Assembly (NCBI GenBank): GCA_026993785.1
Contig: JALWRZ010000002.1
Span: 35,602 to 99,601 of the forward strand
DNA length: 64,000 nt
Direction: 5' to 3'
Origin: DHVE2 group archaeon
GTDB taxonomy: Archaea; Thermoplasmatota; Thermoplasmata; Thermoplasmatales; Aciduliprofundaceae
Shown here: positions 9,015-18,183 of the stretch, piece by piece
Position numbering within the stretch: the stretch's first letter is position 1
Layout: every line of letters starts with the position of its first letter
Made by a program: the position numbers and the translations under genes
The notes under the pieces: model-generated
Database searches by the model: none
Seen by the model: the letters and a program-made list of their open reading frames with translations, nothing else
What the model was told of the DNA's origin: nothing

Positions 9015-12000
9015 CCTCGCTCACCTCCGCAGCGGGTAAACTCTGCAGGAATACCCTGGATAGCCCGTCTCCTGCTTGAGTAACGCCTATTATGTGATCC
9101 GCAAATTTGATAGTAGCTTTTCTTAGGGATATCACTATGAACTGTGCAGTTCTGGAGTTTCTCTTTATAACTCTTCCCACAATCTCTGCGTTTATGCCAT
9201 CCAGAAACATGTCAACTTCATCCAGCACATACAGGGGCGAAGGATCATATTGCTGTATGGCGAATATGAAAGCGAGGGCTGTGAGGCTCTTCTCCCCGCC
9301 GCTGAGGGACTCAAGCCTTATAAATTTCTTGCCCACAGGCTTCACCTTTATTATGAGTCCTCCCTGGAATGGTTCATCGGGATTTTCAAGCACAAGTTCT
9401 GCCTCGCCGCCGTTGCTTATCTCATGGTATATCTTCTTGAAATTCTCATTAATTGCCACAAACACCTTCATAAGGCCGTCCTTCTTCTTTAAGTTGAGCT
9501 CCTTTACCAGCTTTATTAAGTCATCCCTCTCTTTCTTAAGCTTCCTGTAATCCTCCATTATCCTATCGTATCTTTCCTTCTCCGCTTCATAATCCTCTAT
9601 GCTCTTCATATTCACCGGACCCAGGGAGTTCATCTGAACATGAATATCGTCTATCAATTTCTTTAGCTTGCCTATGCTCTCCCTCTCCCTCACCTCTATG
9701 CCATACTCTTCATATTCTTTCTTTGCCTCCTGATACTTTCTATCGCTTTCCATTATGCTGGTGTTTACATGAATCTTCAGCTCCTCCTTTACTCTCTGAT
9801 CTCCCTTGAGCCTGCCTATCTCCTCCTCAAGCGCGAGATGCTTGGAAGATAGTTCATCCCTCTTGTTCACGAGATCCTTTATCTTTTCCTCCTGTTTCCT
9901 AAGCACTTCCTGAAGTTTTTTAAGCTCAATCTCCTTCTCTTCGTACTCCTTGCTCTTTCCTTCCTTTTCCTTATCAAGCTGTGAGATGCGTTCCTCCTCA
10001 TCTTTTATCTCCTTCTCCAAGCTCTCTTTCCTATTCTTGAGATTCTTTAGCTCCTCCTCTGCCCTTATTATCTCCCCCCTCATCATCTGGAGCCTCTCAT
10101 TAAGCGTATCTATTTCATCCTTGAGGTCCTTTATATCCTTGGCTATCTTATCTGGGATGAGTGAATCCATCTCATCCCGAATTCTGGATTCCTTCTCCTC
10201 GAGTTCCTGGATGATCTCGCCAAGCCCTGTTCTCTCGCTCTCCACGCTTTTGAGTATGCTCTCCAGCTCCTTTTTCTTTTTAAGCAGTTCTGCAATTTCC
10301 ATATCCACATTCTTGAGCTTAACTTCATTTCTCTTCTTCTCGTTTTTCCATATTTCAATCTGCGAGCTGTTGTCCTGCACATTGATGTTTCTAAGCTCCT
10401 CCAGAAGTTTGTCTATCTCCTGCCGCACTTGTCTTAGGCTCTCCTCTATATGATCCCTCTCTGCTATGGCGTTTCTGAGCTTGGTGCCTATCTCCTCCAG
10501 ATTTCCCATGGTTATCCTGGTTCTTTTCTCCACACTCCCGCCAACCATGGCACCGCTGGCCTCTATCAGCTGCCCATCGAGAGTAACGAGACGAACTCCA
10601 CCCATGAGCCTGCGTGCACTATCAAGGTTATCCACGATAACAGTATCGCCAAACACATACCAGAATGCAGCCTCGAATTTTTTATCGAATTTTATAAGGT
10701 CCATGGCAAAGCCAAAGGAATGTGAATCCCTTGAAGCCAGAACAGCCTTGCCCCTTGGTCTGCCCCTCAGCATCTTATTAAGCGGTAAAAATATAGCTCT
10801 GCCAAGCCTTCTCTTCTTAAGATACTCGATGGCCCTGGCGGCGGCTTCATCGTCCTCGCAAACTATGCTCATCATCCTGTTACCCGCCGCAATCTCTATG
10901 GCAAGTTCGTATTTCTCCTCCACGCTTCCAAGCTCCGCTATGGTTCCATATATACCCTGAAGCTCCCCCTTATCCCTGGCAGTCAATATGGCCATAACTG
11001 CCCTGCTCATGGAGTCCTCGGCAACCTCCATTCTTGCTTTGATCCTCTCATATTCCGCTTTTAGCTCTCTTACCTCTGAATCCTTCTCCTCCAGCTCCTT
11101 GCTTAGTCTCTGCTCCTCGTTCCTAAGCTGATAATATCTCTCCTGCATCTTTTTCCTCTTCTTCTCCACCCCGCTTCTTTCCTCTTTGAACTGGGAGAGA
11201 CGCCACTCAGCGTCCTTTATAGCCGCTTCAATATCCTTTCTCTCCTCCTCCTTTTCGGCGATTCTCCTATCCAGACCTATTATTTCACCCCTTATCCTGT
11301 TCTCCTCCTCGTTCTTCTTTCCGTATTCACGTCTCTTCTCCTCTATCTCCTTGAGAAGCGAGGTGAGCTCTTTTTGCTTCTCCCTGAAACGCTTATCTGC
11401 ATCACCAATCTCCCTCTCCTTACTGCGAAGAAGATTAACCTTATCCTCGTATTCCCTTCTTACAGTTTTTTCCTCTTCGCGCAAGGATTTTAGAGTCTCC
11501 TCCTTCTCCTTCACCATCTTCTTGAGACCTTTGAACTCCTCCCTCATCTCCTTTAGTCGGGCTCTTCTCTCCGCAATGTTATCCTCTGCATTCTCAATGG
11601 CCATCTTTAGCCTTGCAAGAGTGAGCTTGAGCTCATCCACTTCCTTTCTTAGCCTTGCAATATCTCCTTCACCCATCTCCTCTATTTTTTTATCAATCTC
11701 CTCGATCTCCTGTTTAAGCTCGTGGGCGAGGCTTTCTTTTTCTTTTATCTTCTCCTCCAACTCGCTTATCTGTCTATTTAGATCCTCAAGTTGCCTCCTG
11801 TACTGTTCTCGCTCATCAAGAAAATTCATCATCCTGGAATAGGCAAGCTTGGCGTAGCTCTCTTTTAGACGCGTTTCAAGCTCCTTATACTTCAGGGCCA
11901 CTTCCCGATCCTTTTCAAGGATCTCTATTCTTTTGCGTATCTCATCGAGAAGAACATTGAGCTTGTCCATATTCTCCTCTGTTACCTTTTTCTTCTCCTC

Positions 12001-12546
12001 AGCCTTCTTTATCTCTGAGTCATATCTGGTTATGCCTGCAATATCATCCAGTATGGTTCGCCTTTCAAGCGGGGTCATCTCCACGATACGTGTCACATCC
12101 CCCTGCTGCACAAAATTGTAGCCATCCGCACTAATCTTAGCGTGCACTAAAAGTGAGGCAAAGTCCTGTAGCCTTGCACGCTCATCATTGATGTAGAAAT
12201 AGCTGTTGTACCCCTCCTCATTATTCGCCCTCTTTATGTATCTTGTGAGCTTCACTTCATCCTCATCTATAGGCAATACCCTATCTCGATTGTCAAAAAT
12301 CAAACTTACCCTGCAGTAATCCGCCGGTCTGCCGTTCTTCCCCCCATTGTATATAAGATCCGTGAGTCTCTGGGCCCTTATCTTCTTGGAAGATTTGGGA
12401 CCCAGAACGAAGAGTATGGCATCGGTTATATTGCTCTTCCCACTCCCGTTGGGCCCGCTTATGGCAGTAAAACCTTCCTTAAACTCCAACCTTGTCTTTC
12501 TTCCGAAGGACTTGAAATTCTCCAATTCAATGGCCTTGAGATACAT
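9001..12546 (-). CDS. smc: Chromosome segregation ATPase SMC
   Basis: A full-length 1181-residue SMC. It has Walker A GPNGSGKSN at residues 31-39, a long coiled coil, a globular hinge around 520-640 (GTIAELGSVEEKYELAIEIAAG region), the returning coil, and the C-terminal head with LSGGEKS and Walker B PLYVLDEVDMFLD. The ATG follows GGTGATGGA. It is the first gene of an operon with scpA. The upstream region carries TGTCAGACA and TGTCA/TGACA palindromes near the predicted transcript start, which suggests a dedicated regulator shared with the divergent membrane protein gene. Confidence 0.97.
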   Translation of the reverse strand: MYLKAIELENFKSFGRKTRLEFKEGFTAISGPNGSGKSNITDAILFVLGPKSSKKIRAQRLTDLIYNGGKNGRPADYCRVSLIFDNRDRVLPIDEDEVKLTRYIKRANNEEGYNSYFYINDERARLQDFASLLVHAKISADGYNFVQQGDVTRIVEMTPLERRTILDDIAGITRYDSEIKKAEEKKKVTEENMDKLNVLLDEIRKRIEILEKDREVALKYKELETRLKESYAKLAYSRMMNFLDEREQYRRQLEDLNRQISELEEKIKEKESLAHELKQEIEEIDKKIEEMGEGDIARLRKEVDELKLTLARLKMAIENAEDNIAERRARLKEMREEFKGLKKMVKEKEETLKSLREEEKTVRREYEDKVNLLRSKEREIGDADKRFREKQKELTSLLKEIEEKRREYGKKNEEENRIRGEIIGLDRRIAEKEEERKDIEAAIKDAEWRLSQFKEERSGVEKKRKKMQERYYQLRNEEQRLSKELEEKDSEVRELKAEYERIKARMEVAEDSMSRAVMAILTARDKGELQGIYGTIAELGSVEEKYELAIEIAAGNRMMSIVCEDDEAAARAIEYLKKRRLGRAIFLPLNKMLRGRPRGKAVLASRDSHSFGFAMDLIKFDKKFEAAFWYVFGDTVIVDNLDSARRLMGGVRLVTLDGQLIEASGAMVGGSVEKRTRITMGNLEEIGTKLRNAIAERDHIEESLRQVRQEIDKLLEELRNINVQDNSSQIEIWKNEKKRNEVKLKNVDMEIAELLKKKKELESILKSVESERTGLGEIIQELEEKESRIRDEMDSLIPDKIAKDIKDLKDEIDTLNERLQMMRGEIIRAEEELKNLKNRKESLEKEIKDEEERISQLDKEKEGKSKEYEEKEIELKKLQEVLRKQEEKIKDLVNKRDELSSKHLALEEEIGRLKGDQRVKEELKIHVNTSIMESDRKYQEAKKEYEEYGIEVRERESIGKLKKLIDDIHVQMNSLGPVNMKSIEDYEAEKERYDRIMEDYRKLKKERDDLIKLVKELNLKKKDGLMKVFVAINENFKKIYHEISNGGEAELVLENPDEPFQGGLIIKVKPVGKKFIRLESLSGGEKSLTALAFIFAIQQYDPSPLYVLDEVDMFLDGINAEIVGRVIKRNSRTAQFIVISLRKATIKFADHIIGVTQAGDGLSRVFLQSLPAAEVSEGAGS

Positions 12547-12558
12547 TCCATCACCTTC

Positions 12559-12567
12559 TGTCAGACA
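12559..12567. promoter_or_regulatory. Palindrome TGTCAGACA in the smc leader
   Basis: A 9-base palindrome 12 bases before the smc start codon. Its reverse complement, TGTCTGACA, recurs exactly at 12722-12730 by the start of the divergent gene. Candidate operator site. Confidence 0.5.
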
Positions 12568-12580
12568 TATAACTATACCA

Positions 12581-12596
12581 TGTCAGATTCATGACA
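12581..12596. promoter_or_regulatory. Inverted repeat TGTCA-6-TGACA at the smc transcript start
   Basis: TGTCA (12581-12585) and TGACA (12592-12596) flank a 6-base spacer. The site covers the predicted smc transcription start, about 26 bases from the minus-strand TATA at 12611-12620. The half-site is the same as in the two 9-base palindromes. Confidence 0.5.
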
Positions 12597-12610
12597 GATA
12601 TGAACTTTAT

Positions 12611-12620
12611 GGTATATAAA
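12611..12620 (-). promoter_or_regulatory. TATA box of smc
   Basis: Read on the minus strand this is TTTATATACC. A start near 12587-12592 gives a leader of about 42 bases containing both TGTCA-type palindromes. Confidence 0.6.
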
Positions 12621-12696
12621 TTTTTCTGAAATTTCGTCGCTTTTCCTTTCCGTTGAAATATAGTTCTTCCTTAAAAAGGTAATTTTATGCAAAAAA

Positions 12697-12704
12697 TTTA
12701 AATA
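12697..12704 (+). promoter_or_regulatory. TATA box of the gene divergent from smc
   Basis: TTTAAATA centred near 12700 predicts a start at about 12725, inside the TGTCTGACA palindrome. Confidence 0.55.
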
Positions 12705-12719
12705 GAATTTTGTCATATG

Positions 12720-12732
12720 TTTGTCTGACAAA
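12720..12732. promoter_or_regulatory. Palindrome TTTGTCTGACAAA at the start of the divergent transcript
   Basis: A 13-base perfect palindrome about one odd centre base. Its core equals the smc-side palindrome at 12559-12567. Extra half-sites TGTCA (12711-12715) and GTCAGA (12734-12739) flank it. It overlaps the predicted transcription start, the usual position of an archaeal repressor site. Confidence 0.55.
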
Positions 12733-12750
12733 AGTCAGATGGTGATGGTG

Positions 12751-13581
12751 ATGAAAAAGTATCCATATTCGGTTGGTACCGCAATTTCCTATGCGGTTAT
12801 TCTTCTCCTTACTCTATGGTGGCTTCCCATTCTGGGGCCCATAATCATAGGCTACATTACCGGGAGGAAGGCTGGAGGTCCTGTGAAGGGTGTGGTTGCC
12901 ATGAGCATCCCCATACTACTCTATTTCGCCTTCATATTCGCCCTTGTCCAGGGCTGGATTCATATACCCTCAATATTCTCCACGAATTTTGTAGGTAATC
13001 TTATGGGTGTGTTCGCCTCTCTCCCCGTGTTCTCCTTCCTGAATTACATAGATACCACGCTAAATGTGGCTATGAATGTGGGCGCATATTTCCAGCATTA
13101 TCTTTACTATGCACCCCCCTCATTTTTTATTATGCTTTCCTTTGCATTCATAGGTGGTGCGGTTAGTCGCATGGTGATCTTGGAACGCGGTATATTTCCC
13201 GAAAAGAAACCACTCTTCCTTCGCAAAAAAGAGAAACTCACCGAGGAAGATGTTCCACGGCCCTTCCATTCCAGAGTTATGCTTGCACAGCCTGTGAGCA
13301 GGATAAGACCCTTTGTGATGCCTGAGGAGCAGGAGGAAGAAGAAGAGAAGAAGAAAGAGGAGAAAAAAGAAAAAGAGGATGAGGAAAAAGAGGCAAAGCT
13401 TTCAGTCAGGGAGAGGAGAAAGAAAGAATCAAGGGAGAAGAGAAAGAAGAAGGCAAAGAGAGGCGTAAAGAGATTCGATGACCAAGAGAATTCCAAATTT
13501 GTGGTGCACCCTGTGGAGGAGCCAAAACCTGTAGTGATAAAGAAAAAGGTAAATAGAAACAGCTCCATAACATTTCTGTGA
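12751..13581 (+). CDS. Membrane protein with highly charged cytoplasmic tail, divergent from smc
   Basis: Unrecognised 276-residue protein. Residues 8-145 hold about four hydrophobic segments, including a glycine-rich loop GYITGRKAGGPVKG. From about residue 155 it is hydrophilic, with an almost pure Glu/Lys/Arg stretch around 195-245. An in-frame TTG at 12721 lies in the operator, so I take ATG 12751, which has GGTGATG just before it. It shares palindromic sites with smc and overlaps the next gene by GTGA. A role in membrane anchoring of nucleoid or division proteins would fit the context but is a guess. Confidence 0.75.
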   Translation: MKKYPYSVGTAISYAVILLLTLWWLPILGPIIIGYITGRKAGGPVKGVVAMSIPILLYFAFIFALVQGWIHIPSIFSTNFVGNLMGVFASLPVFSFLNYIDTTLNVAMNVGAYFQHYLYYAPPSFFIMLSFAFIGGAVSRMVILERGIFPEKKPLFLRKKEKLTEEDVPRPFHSRVMLAQPVSRIRPFVMPEEQEEEEEKKKEEKKEKEDEEKEAKLSVRERRKKESREKRKKKAKRGVKRFDDQENSKFVVHPVEEPKPVVIKKKVNRNSSITFL

Positions 13582-14093
13582 TCTTCGGAGGTCTGGATTT
13601 AGCAGCCAAGGAGAAAAATCCCTCCGGCGTTGCCATAATGGAAGGGCACAGGATCTTCACATCCACCCTCTATGCTGATTCTCAGATACTCAACTTCTTT
13701 TTGGAGAAAAAGGTGAATATTGTGGCCATAGATGCGCCTCTAACCCTAAATGAGGAGAGATATGCGGACAAATATCTCAAGCGCTATGGGGCCATGAGCT
13801 TAAAGATTCCCTCAATTAAGGAACTTGCTATTAGGGGGTTGAGGATGAGGGAGAAGCTTGAGAAAGCAGGCATCTCGGTTATCGAGGTATTTCCCACGGC
13901 CACAGCCAAGATTCTTGGCTTTTATCAAAAAAAGAAGATGAGGATGCTCCCCTACTTTGTGGATTTTGAGATGGAAAACGTGAAAAATGAGCACGAGGTT
14001 GATGCCATAATAGCTGCCTATACCGCCTATCTTCAAGCAAAGGGTCTCACCGTGGAAATCGATGGAGTAATCATACCCAGAGAAACTATCTGA
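13578..14093 (+). CDS. DUF429-type predicted RNase H-fold nuclease
   Basis: A 171-residue protein of the DUF429 family of predicted nucleases with an RNase H-like fold. Support comes from the first strand GGLDLAAKEKNPSGVA with an Asp, IDAPLTL with a second acidic residue, and the C-terminal HEVDAIIAAYTAYL with Glu and Asp that would complete an acidic metal site. It begins at GTG 13578, overlapping the preceding stop by four bases, so it is coupled to the membrane protein gene. No substrate is known for the family. Confidence 0.72.
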   Translation: MIFGGLDLAAKEKNPSGVAIMEGHRIFTSTLYADSQILNFFLEKKVNIVAIDAPLTLNEERYADKYLKRYGAMSLKIPSIKELAIRGLRMREKLEKAGISVIEVFPTATAKILGFYQKKKMRMLPYFVDFEMENVKNEHEVDAIIAAYTAYLQAKGLTVEIDGVIIPRETI

Positions 14094-15567
14094 CTCTCCT
14101 TATTATCTCCACACCCACAAATAATTCCACGAGAGAGATGAGGAGCGCTGTTACCATGGGATTCATAAAATCCTTCATAAGGGATGCCGCTAACTGGGGA
14201 AGCAAGAGGATTATGTTGCCCAAGGCAATTATAAGAACGAAACCTATGGCACTGAGACCTACGCTTTTTTTCACACCCAGCTTATCTCCGAGATACAGGC
14301 ATATTATTCCGGCGGAAAACATGGCCGGAATCAGGATTATCTGAGTTACGAGATCTGGCACTGCATTGCGCAGGAGAAGATAGGAATCCACGATGAGAAG
14401 AGAGATGAGAAAAGATATGAGGCCTATAATATTCTTTGAGAGATACACCTTGCCCTTAGGCATCGGAAGAATTCTCAGTATGGTGAGTTTTTCTATGCCA
14501 AAGAGGCTATAAATTAGGATTATTACGAAGGTGAAAATTATGTATATAGAACTGCTCACCGGGTTTCCCAAGGCCATCAGAAGAATACTTTCAAAGGCCG
14601 GGAGCAAAGCGAGCATGAGCAACCCGGGATTGCGTGAAATCAGCTTTAGATCTTTTCTTATTATTCCATAAATAGGTCCACTGAATTTCATCTTTATCTT
14701 TTCGGGGACTGGTGACTCTTCCACGTGAAGCTCGCTCATTCTCCCTATGTTCCTCAGGGTCCATCTGAGGGCATAGTAGCCCAGAAGGATAAATAAAAGT
14801 GAGGTTGTCAGGGAAAGAATGTCGGGAGCCACCATTAAATAAGAGAAATTGAAGGGAAAAAAGAGTTTAAAAATGAAGGCGTATCTATCCATAAGCGGTT
14901 GATAGGAGGAGAGATTCATGAACCACCTTCGCATCCACATCATGGCGGCGTAGAATAGAAAGAAGGTGGCACCCCATATTACCTGGTAGAGAATTCTTAT
15001 TACGCCCTTCCATCCACCCACCGGCTGGGAGAGCTTGGTATAGAAGATCTTGGACAGAAATGTTACAATTGTGATGGAGAATATTTCCGCGATTAGAACT
15101 CCGAAGAATGCTGGAAAGAAGGCGAGAAGACCGTTGAAGAAGGAAATTGCCACAGGGAAACTTATGATATTAACCCCGAGAGGGATATCGAATATTCGCA
15201 CAAAGGTCAGGAGCATTATCTTTCTCACATCTCTTTCGCTCAGGGGAAGTGTGCGCAGGAGATCGAAATTAAGCTGGAAAAAATAAGTGACGACTTGCAA
15301 AAAGAAGAAAGAAAACATAAATATTAGGAGGAGAAGATAGGAGGCAAAGCTTATCACGGAATTTCCCATGGCAGCGTAGAGGGAAGAGGCAAAGAATATG
15401 AGGGAGAGAAATACTTTGTTGTAGAGCAGGGATTTTATGCCTGATTTGGCAAGCCTCTCCACCGATTTCTCCTTGAGCGCCACGGCCCTAGACTCCATAT
15501 AAGTGAGAAATCCAAGATGTCTGTAATACACGCCGGATACCTTCCAGAGCTCACTGAGAGAGGGCAT
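14086..15567 (-). CDS. ABC-2 type exporter permease
   Basis: A 493-residue protein with about twelve hydrophobic segments and two charged cytoplasmic loops (TLPLSERDVRKI and RILPMPKGKVYLSKN), the repeated layout of fused ABC-2 permeases. Its start overlaps the end of the ATPase gene by 17 bases. Together they form a one-ATPase, one-permease exporter. The substrate is unknown; relatives handle drugs, lipids or peptides. The end overlaps the convergent DUF429 gene by 8 bases. Confidence 0.85.
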   Translation of the reverse strand: MPSLSELWKVSGVYYRHLGFLTYMESRAVALKEKSVERLAKSGIKSLLYNKVFLSLIFFASSLYAAMGNSVISFASYLLLLIFMFSFFFLQVVTYFFQLNFDLLRTLPLSERDVRKIMLLTFVRIFDIPLGVNIISFPVAISFFNGLLAFFPAFFGVLIAEIFSITIVTFLSKIFYTKLSQPVGGWKGVIRILYQVIWGATFFLFYAAMMWMRRWFMNLSSYQPLMDRYAFIFKLFFPFNFSYLMVAPDILSLTTSLLFILLGYYALRWTLRNIGRMSELHVEESPVPEKIKMKFSGPIYGIIRKDLKLISRNPGLLMLALLPAFESILLMALGNPVSSSIYIIFTFVIILIYSLFGIEKLTILRILPMPKGKVYLSKNIIGLISFLISLLIVDSYLLLRNAVPDLVTQIILIPAMFSAGIICLYLGDKLGVKKSVGLSAIGFVLIIALGNIILLLPQLAASLMKDFMNPMVTALLISLVELFVGVEIIRRVR

Positions 15568-16288
15568 TTATCACCCCTCTTATGTACTCATCCTCGCCGG
15601 TTAACTTAAGAAATATGTCTTCCAGACCGCCTTCTACTTTAGCTTTTCTGCGCAGCTCCTCTACAGTGCCCTCGGCAATGATCTTTCCCTGATTAATTAC
15701 AGCGATTCTATCGCACAGTTTTTCGGCGATTTCCATTATATGGGTGGAGAAAAGCACCGCACCACCTCTTTCCACGTGTCTTTTCATAAGCTCCTTGAGA
15801 ATTTTAGAGGATTTAGCATCGAGACCATTGAGGGGCTCATCCAGGATTAGAAGCTTTGGTTCGTGCATAAGCGCAGCTATTATGGCAACCTTTTGCTTCG
15901 TGCCCATGGAGAGGGATGCTATGGGCTTATTCGCGTATTTCTCCAGACCGAAGGCGTAAATCAAGCGTGTCACCCTTTCCTCGTTTTTCATTCCACGAAG
16001 AGAGGCTATGAACTCGAAAAATTCCAGGGGTGTGAGAACATCTATAAGCATAAATTCCTCAGGAACATAGCCTATAAGATTTCTCTCCTCCACCCCTATT
16101 TTTCTGCCAAGGAGCTTTATTTCACCTTCAAACTCCACAAGTCCCATTATGGATTTAAGCGTGGAACTCTTGCCGGCACCGTTTGGTCCTAACAACCCGA
16201 AGATTTCACCCTCAAGAACATTGAAAGATATGCCTTTAACAGCCATAAAATTTCCGTATTTGACCACGAGATTTGAAACTTCAAGCAT
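15551..16288 (-). CDS. ABC-2 type exporter ATPase subunit
   Basis: A 245-residue ATP-binding protein with Walker A GPNGAGKSS, signature LSMGTKQK and Walker B LLILDEPLNGLD, typical of ABC-2 (CcmA/NatA-like) exporters. The frame could begin at TTG 16303. ATG 16288 begins the conserved MLEVSNLVVKYG strand and lies 26 bases after an AT-rich TATA (ACAATTTTAT), so a leaderless start is likely. It drives the permease encoded immediately after it. Confidence 0.92.
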   Translation of the reverse strand: MLEVSNLVVKYGNFMAVKGISFNVLEGEIFGLLGPNGAGKSSTLKSIMGLVEFEGEIKLLGRKIGVEERNLIGYVPEEFMLIDVLTPLEFFEFIASLRGMKNEERVTRLIYAFGLEKYANKPIASLSMGTKQKVAIIAALMHEPKLLILDEPLNGLDAKSSKILKELMKRHVERGGAVLFSTHIMEIAEKLCDRIAVINQGKIIAEGTVEELRRKAKVEGGLEDIFLKLTGEDEYIRGVINALSQ

Positions 16289-16354
16289 AATCGGTAAATT
16301 CAAAGGCAGGATAAAATTGTTTCTCCATGCATTAGTGTTATAAACTCCAAAGAC

Positions 16355-16921
16355 ATGGAGATAGGGATGGATGTCCTGGCAGCGGTGCTGGTGGCTCGCT
16401 CAAGAAGGCTTCCGGAGAAGCATCTTAAAGAAGTTTATGGAGGAAAAAGATTGATTGATGTCGTTGTGGATAATCTTCTCTCTATGGGCTTAGAGGTTAT
16501 TGTTTATTCTACCTACCCCTTTTCTATTTCTACGACTCTTATTCTCGATGAATCACCCTGGATTTTGCCCTCCATTATCTCGCTTCTGAAGCGGCTCAAG
16601 AGACCTCTCCTGATATTCGGTGGCGATATGCCCTTGGTAAAGAAGGAAGCCGTTGAAAAAATTCTGGAGTTCCGAGAGCACGATATTGTGGTGCCAAGAT
16701 GGAAAAATGGATATCTGGAGCCACTACACGCATACTATTCCCCCGCGGCCATCCCTTCTCTGGAAGAGGAATTGAAAAGCAGAAGAGCATCCCTCCATGG
16801 TGCCATAGAGAGATGCCGGGATGTGTATTATCTCAAGGCGGAGGATATGGATCCGCACACCTTCTTCAATGTGAATACGCCTAAAGATTTTGAGTATCTA
16901 AGAAAAATATTGGAAAGTTAG
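16355..16921 (+). CDS. MobA-like nucleotidyltransferase
   Basis: A 188-residue protein with a GT-A nucleotide-sugar transferase fold. The N-terminal VLVARSRRLPEKHL has the RLPxK pattern shared by MobA- and SpsF/CMP-sugar-synthetase-like enzymes. GGDMPLV supplies the metal-binding Asp, and the C-terminal TFFNVNTPKDFEYL is the MobA-type motif. It may transfer guanylyl or cytidylyl groups to a cofactor or phosphosugar; the glycine-rich MobA loop is altered, so guanylation of molybdopterin is not certain. The tungsten enzyme at 45.6-47.2 kb would need such a cofactor. The gene converges on the hydrogenase operon with a 4-base overlap. Confidence 0.7.
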   Translation: MEIGMDVLAAVLVARSRRLPEKHLKEVYGGKRLIDVVVDNLLSMGLEVIVYSTYPFSISTTLILDESPWILPSIISLLKRLKRPLLIFGGDMPLVKKEAVEKILEFREHDIVVPRWKNGYLEPLHAYYSPAAIPSLEEELKSRRASLHGAIERCRDVYYLKAEDMDPHTFFNVNTPKDFEYLRKILES

Positions 16922-18183
16922 CGTGTTCTAACCACATGCACCGAGCAGGAGATGCATGGATCATAGGCCCGAATGATTTTTTCAGCCTCCATCTTGATAA
17001 CCTCATCGCTTTCATCCACTAGATTAGAAAGATGGTCTTTCAGGCTTCTCTCTATGTTCTCTGTGTTCATGGCTGTGGGTGTGATTATGTTAATTTTTTT
17101 GGCCTTTCCATTTTTGAAGGAGTAATGGTGTATCAGCAGTCCTCGGGGTGCCTCTATCGCGCCCACCCCATCACCATCTAAATTTTTTGGTGGGGATTTT
17201 CTGGGCTCATATTCTTCCACTTCGTCAGCGAGCTCAAGGGCTTCAAGGGCATAATGCACATTCTCCACCGCCTGAGCGGCGTTAATCCAAGCCACCTTCC
17301 TGCTTGGGAACTTGATACCATATTTTTCCGCCAGTTCTTTAGCCTCATCCTTCAAATATGGATTTATGTTGAGCCTTGCCAGTGCACCCACCATATAGTC
17401 CTGGCCATCTATAAGGGATCTCTTGGCTGAGGAATACTCCACCACATATTCCTTTAGATGCTCCTCATACTCCTCCTCGCTGAAAATATGGTGTGTGCTC
17501 TTGATCTTCCCATCGTAGAGAGGGACGCTCTTTCCATCCCAGAGAGCCACATATTCACAATCTCTCTCAAATTCTGGATACTCTAGCTGCAGGAAAAGAT
17601 CTGCCGTTTCAACTAGGAGTGGATATAGCTCCTTCATCTTCTTTTTGTAATTCTCAAGCTCAGTGCTTGTAATTCTTTTAGTGAAACCCCCAGGAACGAG
17701 GGTGCAGGGTTGCACTGCTCTGCCACCTAAAAGCGCGGTCATATAATTCGTGGCTTCCTTTATTCTGAACGCCTTCTTTACAAGCTCCCTGTTGTTTTTT
17801 GCAATCTCTATAATACTTTCCGCATTCACATAATCCGGGAGGGCAAGAAAATAAAGATGTAATACATGGCTCTGTATGTGAGAGCTTATGAGCATGAGCT
17901 CTCTTATCCTCCTCGCGTTATCAGGGACATCTATCCCCAACGCCCTCTCCACAGCTTTGATACTCGCAATTTCATGGGCTACAGTGCATATGCCGCAGAT
18001 TCTTCCCGAAAGCTCGTGAAGATAGTAATAGGGTCTGTTCTTCATAAAAGCTTCGAAGTATCGTGAACCTTCATGTACACCGAATATTACCCTCTTTACC
18101 TCGTGATCCCCTATCTCCACAGTCAAATTTGCATGTCCCTCAATTTTAGTAATCTCCCCAATTCTTATTCTTCTTTCAGCCAT
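16918..18183 (-). CDS. hydA: Cytoplasmic [NiFe] hydrogenase (sulfhydrogenase) alpha subunit
   Basis: A 421-residue catalytic large subunit. The Ni-Fe ligands are RICGICTVAH near residue 60 and DPCISCSVH at the C terminus. Only five residues (VVRTR) follow the last motif. In Pyrococcus sulfhydrogenase I a similarly short VVR-type tail is removed on maturation, so a protease should cut here too. It is the last gene of a beta-gamma-delta-alpha operon, the same order as the Thermococcales hydBGDA. The enzyme interconverts H2 and NADPH and can reduce polysulfide. Confidence 0.95.
   Translation of the reverse strand: MAERRIRIGEITKIEGHANLTVEIGDHEVKRVIFGVHEGSRYFEAFMKNRPYYYLHELSGRICGICTVAHEIASIKAVERALGIDVPDNARRIRELMLISSHIQSHVLHLYFLALPDYVNAESIIEIAKNNRELVKKAFRIKEATNYMTALLGGRAVQPCTLVPGGFTKRITSTELENYKKKMKELYPLLVETADLFLQLEYPEFERDCEYVALWDGKSVPLYDGKIKSTHHIFSEEEYEEHLKEYVVEYSSAKRSLIDGQDYMVGALARLNINPYLKDEAKELAEKYGIKFPSRKVAWINAAQAVENVHYALEALELADEVEEYEPRKSPPKNLDGDGVGAIEAPRGLLIHHYSFKNGKAKKINIITPTAMNTENIERSLKDHLSNLVDESDEVIKMEAEKIIRAYDPCISCSVHVVRTR

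Noticed and set aside
9950..11842. Long Ser-rich frames opposite smc
   Set aside because: They are antisense to the Glu/Lys-rich SMC coiled coil, whose codons give Ser/Leu/Phe frames on the other strand.
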